Assembly (NCBI GenBank): GCA_964226685.1
Contig: CAXQRU010000007.1
Span: 1-19,253, forward strand
Length of the DNA stretch: 19,253 nucleotides
Direction of reading: 5' to 3'
From: CAXQRU01 sp964226685
Lineage (GTDB): Bacteria; Pseudomonadota; Gammaproteobacteria; Pseudomonadales; Cellvibrionaceae
Both the position numbers and the translations under genes were made by a program. The notes under the pieces are model-generated. The model made no database searches. It was not told the DNA's origin and saw nothing but the letters and a program-made list of their open reading frames with translations. Positions 15,871-19,253 of the stretch are shown in pieces; the stretch's first letter is position 1, and every line of letters starts with the position of its first letter.

Positions 15871-17129
15871 CAGTACCTCCCGAAAACCAGTGAGGCATTA
15901 ATACCGCCAAAACCAAATGAATTACTTAAGGCATAACGAATAGCACAGGCTCGAGTGCCATCAGACACATAATCCAAGTCACACTCAGGGTCCCTTTTTT
16001 TAAGATTAATTGTTGGCGGTAGTTGACCATGATAAATTCCCATAATAGTTGCAATCGCTTCGGGGATAGCAGCGGCTGAAATCCAATGTCCAATCATCGA
16101 TTTGGTGGACGACACAGGAGGACATGAAGCTGTTTTTCCAGAACCAAATATTTCTTTAATAACCCGCGTTTCAACTTTATCGTTTAATGGTGTTGAAGTA
16201 CCATGAGCATTAATATAATCAATATCCTCAGGCGATATACCAGCGTCACTTAATGCTGATAAAATAGCAGCACAAGCTCCCTTACCTTTTGGGTGTGGAG
16301 CCGTTACTTTATAAGCGTCCATAGAGCTACCATAACCCAGGATCTCAGCGTAAATAACAGCACCACGCTGCTTAGCTGACTCAAGGCTCTCCAACATCAT
16401 AAACGCACCACCCTCACCTGCCACCAAACCAGAACGATCTTTATCGAACGGGCAACAGAGCCGTTCATTTCTCGAAGAATCAGTCGCTGTTGCACCTAAT
16501 AAATATAAGCCAGACATAACCCGTAGATTTGTTACTGAGTCCGCACCGCCTGCCAACATGGCGCATACCTCTCCTCTACGTATTGCTCTAAAAGCATACC
16601 CGATGGCTTGCGCCGCACCTGAGCAAGCACCATTAATATTTAACACGGGGCCAGACAACGCATATCGATTTGCAATGGCCGCCACCATGCTGTCATTGGT
16701 GGTAGTAACACCACTGCACCTATTGGGAATATAGTGCTTCAGCACTGTGGGATATTCTCCCATATGAATAGTGATTAACTCAGGCTCTGTGATCTCAGGA
16801 ACACCACTACAAGCTGCAACACCAATACTCGATAAACGATTGATGCCTGCATCTTTAATTGCTAACTGAGCAGCAATATAACCGTAGTAACCACGTCGCT
16901 CTAATATAGGTGCTCCCACTAAATCTTCAGAGAATGTCTTCTGAAAATTATCAAAGTTCACAGTAGATGCATATTTTACTGGAAAGTTTTTTACGCCCCG
17001 AGGCTGCCATGCTTTAATCGCACTCATTCCAGATGAAATATTCTCCCAAAATTTTTCCTTGGAATAACACAGTTGATCACCAAAGGCATTCACCAACCCC
17101 ATACCGGTTACCACAACTCGCTTACTCAT
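15870..17129 (-). CDS. Beta-ketoacyl-ACP synthase (FabF-like), intact
   Basis: The 419-residue protein has all ketosynthase catalytic residues: Cys169 in NGACSGAAQAI, His309 in NAHGTSTPLND, Lys343 in STKSMIG and His348 in GHWISAAA. The N-terminus KRVVVTGMGLVNAFG and the C-terminal LSNSFGFGGINASLVF are typical of KAS II. GHWISAAA is an unusual version of GHTLGAAG. The enzyme would condense malonyl-ACP with the growing chain. I choose the ATG at 17129, which overlaps the stop of the upstream chain-length-factor-like gene (ATGA) and starts exactly at the conserved N-terminus; an upstream start at 17207 would add an unrelated 26 residues. Overlap with the non-catalytic partner suggests a heterodimer as in type II PKS. 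Confidence 0.93.
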   Translation of the reverse strand: MSKRVVVTGMGLVNAFGDQLCYSKEKFWENISSGMSAIKAWQPRGVKNFPVKYASTVNFDNFQKTFSEDLVGAPILERRGYYGYIAAQLAIKDAGINRLSSIGVAACSGVPEITEPELITIHMGEYPTVLKHYIPNRCSGVTTTNDSMVAAIANRYALSGPVLNINGACSGAAQAIGYAFRAIRRGEVCAMLAGGADSVTNLRVMSGLYLLGATATDSSRNERLCCPFDKDRSGLVAGEGGAFMMLESLESAKQRGAVIYAEILGYGSSMDAYKVTAPHPKGKGACAAILSALSDAGISPEDIDYINAHGTSTPLNDKVETRVIKEIFGSGKTASCPPVSSTKSMIGHWISAAAIPEAIATIMGIYHGQLPPTINLKKRDPECDLDYVSDGTRACAIRYALSNSFGFGGINASLVFGRY

Positions 17130-18208
17130 AGCGGCACCACCAAGAAGCAACACCACTGCCCATGAAAACCCTGCACAATTATCATTATGGCGTCTATAGA
17201 CTGGCAAGCAATGCCATGTTTTTTTCTGTAGGATTGGTCATCTAATTGATCACAGGCCAGCTGTAAAGCATGCAATGGACCCGCCGCACCGGTATAACCT
17301 AAAAGCTGATCAAGACAGCAAATTGAAGCATTAGGCATAAACTCCTGTAATTGAGATAATTGTTCTTGAGATAAACTCTGCTTACCCGTGTAAATAATTT
17401 GCTGAGCACCAATACCTTGATTCAAAAAAGTGACTATTTCCTTTGGAAACTGCTCGCTCAAGCCAAAGCTTCGCTTGACTTTAAGTAAACTGGCGTGTGC
17501 ACCCTGACGCTCACTAGATAATACTAAACCACCAGATGATTCTGTAGGAAAAGCTCCATGATTCAGCGGTTCATTAAAATACTCTCTATGAGAGAGAAAA
17601 TACCATGGAGTGATCTTATGACTTCCAGCAACGACTAATGCCTGTTGGCAATAAGACTCCTCAATAGCAAAGAATGCTTCAGTGATAGCTTGACCACCAG
17701 CATCAGAGAAAGGTGAGAATACTGCATTCATACCAGTGATATGTGTAAGATGAGCAATATGACTTGCCGTAGTACTATTTAGCAAAGTTAATCCAGATAA
17801 TGGTTTTGTATTGGCTAACAACTCTGCTGCATAATCATTAAACTTAGTAGAACTTTGTAGAGGTATAGGCTCATCATCATCTTCGCAATCAATAGTACCC
17901 AAACCTAGAAACAAACCAGTTTTTGATTTATCAATTTTTTCCGATACATTACTTGCATATAAATCCCAGGATTTTACACCCGCTTTAATCACCCAGCGCG
18001 CTTGACGTTCAGATGTTTTTCGAACCGTCCTGCCAACCTCTAGTGACTTCAAATTAGTATTAGCCAAGAACGCACCTTTAGTTACTAAGCCTAGTGAACG
18101 TTCAATATCAATGTTTGTTGGTATTACTCCTTTTCCAGACAATAATTTTTTAGTACTACTCATTCCTGGCAAGTATTGTTTACCACTGTGTATATAGACT
18201 GTCTTCAT
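17126..18208 (-). CDS. Chain-length-factor-like ketosynthase homologue
   Basis: A 360-residue thiolase-fold protein that keeps the ketosynthase outline but not its chemistry. The nucleophile region reads FSPFSDAGGQAI, so Ser168 stands where Cys is expected; the HGTxT motif is missing; and the third motif is GYTGAAG, with Tyr305 in place of His. The Gly-rich strand LFLGLGTID and the helix after the elbow (ITEAFFAIEES) are retained. Loss of catalytic residues in an expressed partner is the rule for chain length factors of type II PKS and for ApeC-like proteins in aryl-polyene clusters. It begins directly after the stop of the preceding synthase (TAAATG) and overlaps the next one, so a role as subunit is likely. 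Confidence 0.75.
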   Translation of the reverse strand: MKTVYIHSGKQYLPGMSSTKKLLSGKGVIPTNIDIERSLGLVTKGAFLANTNLKSLEVGRTVRKTSERQARWVIKAGVKSWDLYASNVSEKIDKSKTGLFLGLGTIDCEDDDEPIPLQSSTKFNDYAAELLANTKPLSGLTLLNSTTASHIAHLTHITGMNAVFSPFSDAGGQAITEAFFAIEESYCQQALVVAGSHKITPWYFLSHREYFNEPLNHGAFPTESSGGLVLSSERQGAHASLLKVKRSFGLSEQFPKEIVTFLNQGIGAQQIIYTGKQSLSQEQLSQLQEFMPNASICCLDQLLGYTGAAGPLHALQLACDQLDDQSYRKKHGIACQSIDAIMIIVQGFHGQWCCFLVVPL

Positions 18209-19217
18209 TTATGATTGCACATATTTTGAAAAAATAAGACAGGCATTCTCACCACCAAAGCCAAATGAATTACTTAAAATATTGTTAATTGGCTGTGAAT
18301 GAGCATTTTTAACAATGGGCAAATTCACTTCACCTTCACCAGGCTCTTCATAATTAAGCGTTGGGAGTACCAACTGATTTCGGAGTGTTTCGATTGATAA
18401 GATCGCCTCAACCACTCCGCTTACCCCAAGCGAATGACCCAAAGCTGATTTAGTTGAAGTGACTGAAAAATTGCTAGGGAATACATCATCACGAGTAAAC
18501 AAGTTATGTATTGCCAAACCTTCACACAGATCATTATTGGGAGTCGATGTACCATGCGCATTAATATGCTCAATATCATTACAAGACAACTTTGCAGAAT
18601 CTATAGCGAACTGCATAGATCGACTATAATCTTCTCCACTAGGGCGAGTAGTGGTAACCTTGTAAGCTTCACTTTGTCGACTGGAGCCAACTAATAATGC
18701 CAATATCTTAGCTCGTCGATTTAGCGCATGACTGAAGCTCTCCAAAACCAAAAATGCGGATCCATCTGCTAATACACAACCCGAGCGCAACTTATCAAAT
18801 GGCCGACTATAGGATTCTGGATTGGCTAAATAATCCGTCGCTAACGCACCTAATTTAGCGAATGATAATTGCATAATGGGATGAGTTGCCTGCTCTGTAG
18901 CACCACAAATAGCCACATCCAATTCACCCGAAATAATGCGGCGCTGACCACTAATGATCGCAGAAACACCAGACACACACGCATCACTAAAGGTCATGGC
19001 TAAACCTTCAATCCCAGCCGTTTTGGCAATTAAATGGGCCGCTTGATCTTGACGCAATTGTTTTATCTCATCAAAACTAATACCCTCAGAAAATACCGAG
19101 ATATCAGGTAAATTTTTATTACAACCAACGAGCAAACCACATCGAGATCCTAGCGAATGTGGCTCAATATTAGATGAGCGAATACTTGACATAGCAGCGG
19201 CCGTACCTAATTGTGCC
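18209..19217 (-). CDS. Beta-ketoacyl-ACP synthase, 5'-partial at contig end
   Basis: The 335 genuine codons start with AQLGTAAAMSSIRSS, so about 60 N-terminal residues are missing. Catalytic residues are intact: Cys in FSDACVSGVSAI (codon 18977-18979), His in NAHGTSTPNND and Lys/His in STKSALGHSLGVSG. The C-terminus ILSNSFGFGGENACLIF is typical. The apparent start MCSSDL at 19234 is adapter sequence and must be dropped. The gene is the first visible member of the long minus-strand operon and ends immediately before the chain-length-factor-like gene. Confidence 0.92.
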
Positions 19218-19253
19218 AGATCGGAAGAGCACACGTCTGAACTCCAGTCACGA
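19218..19253. other. Illumina TruSeq adapter sequence (assembly artefact)
   Basis: The last 36 bases begin AGATCGGAAGAGCACACG and continue with the known TruSeq read-1 adapter to ...CCAGTCAC (19218-19251), followed by GA, probably the first index bases. Read in reverse complement it encodes CSSDL, giving a false start to the ketosynthase. This part is not genomic. Confidence 0.97.

Noticed and set aside
17130..17207. Upstream extension of the FabF-like ketosynthase
   Set aside because: The extra 26 residues match nothing and overlap the preceding gene; the ATG at 17129 matches the conserved ketosynthase N-terminus.
19219..19234. GTG start and MCSSDL N-terminus of the first ketosynthase
   Set aside because: These codons are adapter sequence, not genomic.
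1..19253. CRISPR array, tRNA, transposase or phage genes
   Set aside because: I saw no regular direct repeats, no tRNA cloverleaf and no transposase or integrase motifs in any gene.

Overview
The window reads as chromosomal DNA of a gammaproteobacterium, probably marine and free-living or host-associated. The gene order zapA - 6S RNA - 5-formyltetrahydrofolate cyclo-ligase is a gammaproteobacterial hallmark, and MetR, CysQ and a TIGR02449-type ZapB-like protein fit. The sequence is a contig piece: the left end cuts a LysR-family gene, and the last 36 bases (19218-19253) are Illumina TruSeq adapter read into the assembly, so the right edge is artificial.

Layout. (1) 1-3105, plus strand, housekeeping: a 5'-truncated MetR-like regulator, cysQ, a zapB-like coiled-coil gene, zapA, the 6S RNA gene (ssrS) and the cyclo-ligase (fau/ygfA). 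(2) 3108-5121, minus strand, a small accessory operon: a SAM methyltransferase, an unrecognised 133-residue protein, an HD-domain phosphohydrolase and a pilin-like protein that has a Sec-type signal instead of a prepilin leader. (3) 5122-6890: an AT-rich stretch holding an unannotated 45-codon membrane-peptide gene and several palindromes, then an ArsP_2/DUF318-type permease with a Cys/His-rich N-terminus. (4) 6891-19217, minus strand: one long, tightly coupled operon that continues beyond the contig end.

The operon in (4) is the most interesting part. In order of transcription it holds a ketosynthase (5'-partial, catalytic residues intact), a ketosynthase-like protein without catalytic residues (chain-length-factor-like), a second intact ketosynthase, a short third ketosynthase-like protein without catalytic residues, a 948-residue fusion of a class III PLP aminotransferase with a cyanobacterial-type acyl-ACP reductase domain, two short-chain dehydrogenases (one FabG-like), a DUF1302-like outer-membrane barrel, a LolA-like periplasmic protein and an RND/MMPL exporter gene that appears broken by an internal deletion. 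Read together, this is a type II FAS/PKS-like biosynthetic cluster that should build an acyl chain on an ACP, release it reductively as an aldehyde, transaminate it to a long-chain amine, and hand the lipid to an envelope transport module. The logic resembles reductive amination by TamH in tambjamine biosynthesis, but the domain make-up and the export module suggest a distinct, perhaps undescribed lipid or polyene amine. ACP, dehydratase and activating enzymes are not visible and would lie beyond the right edge.
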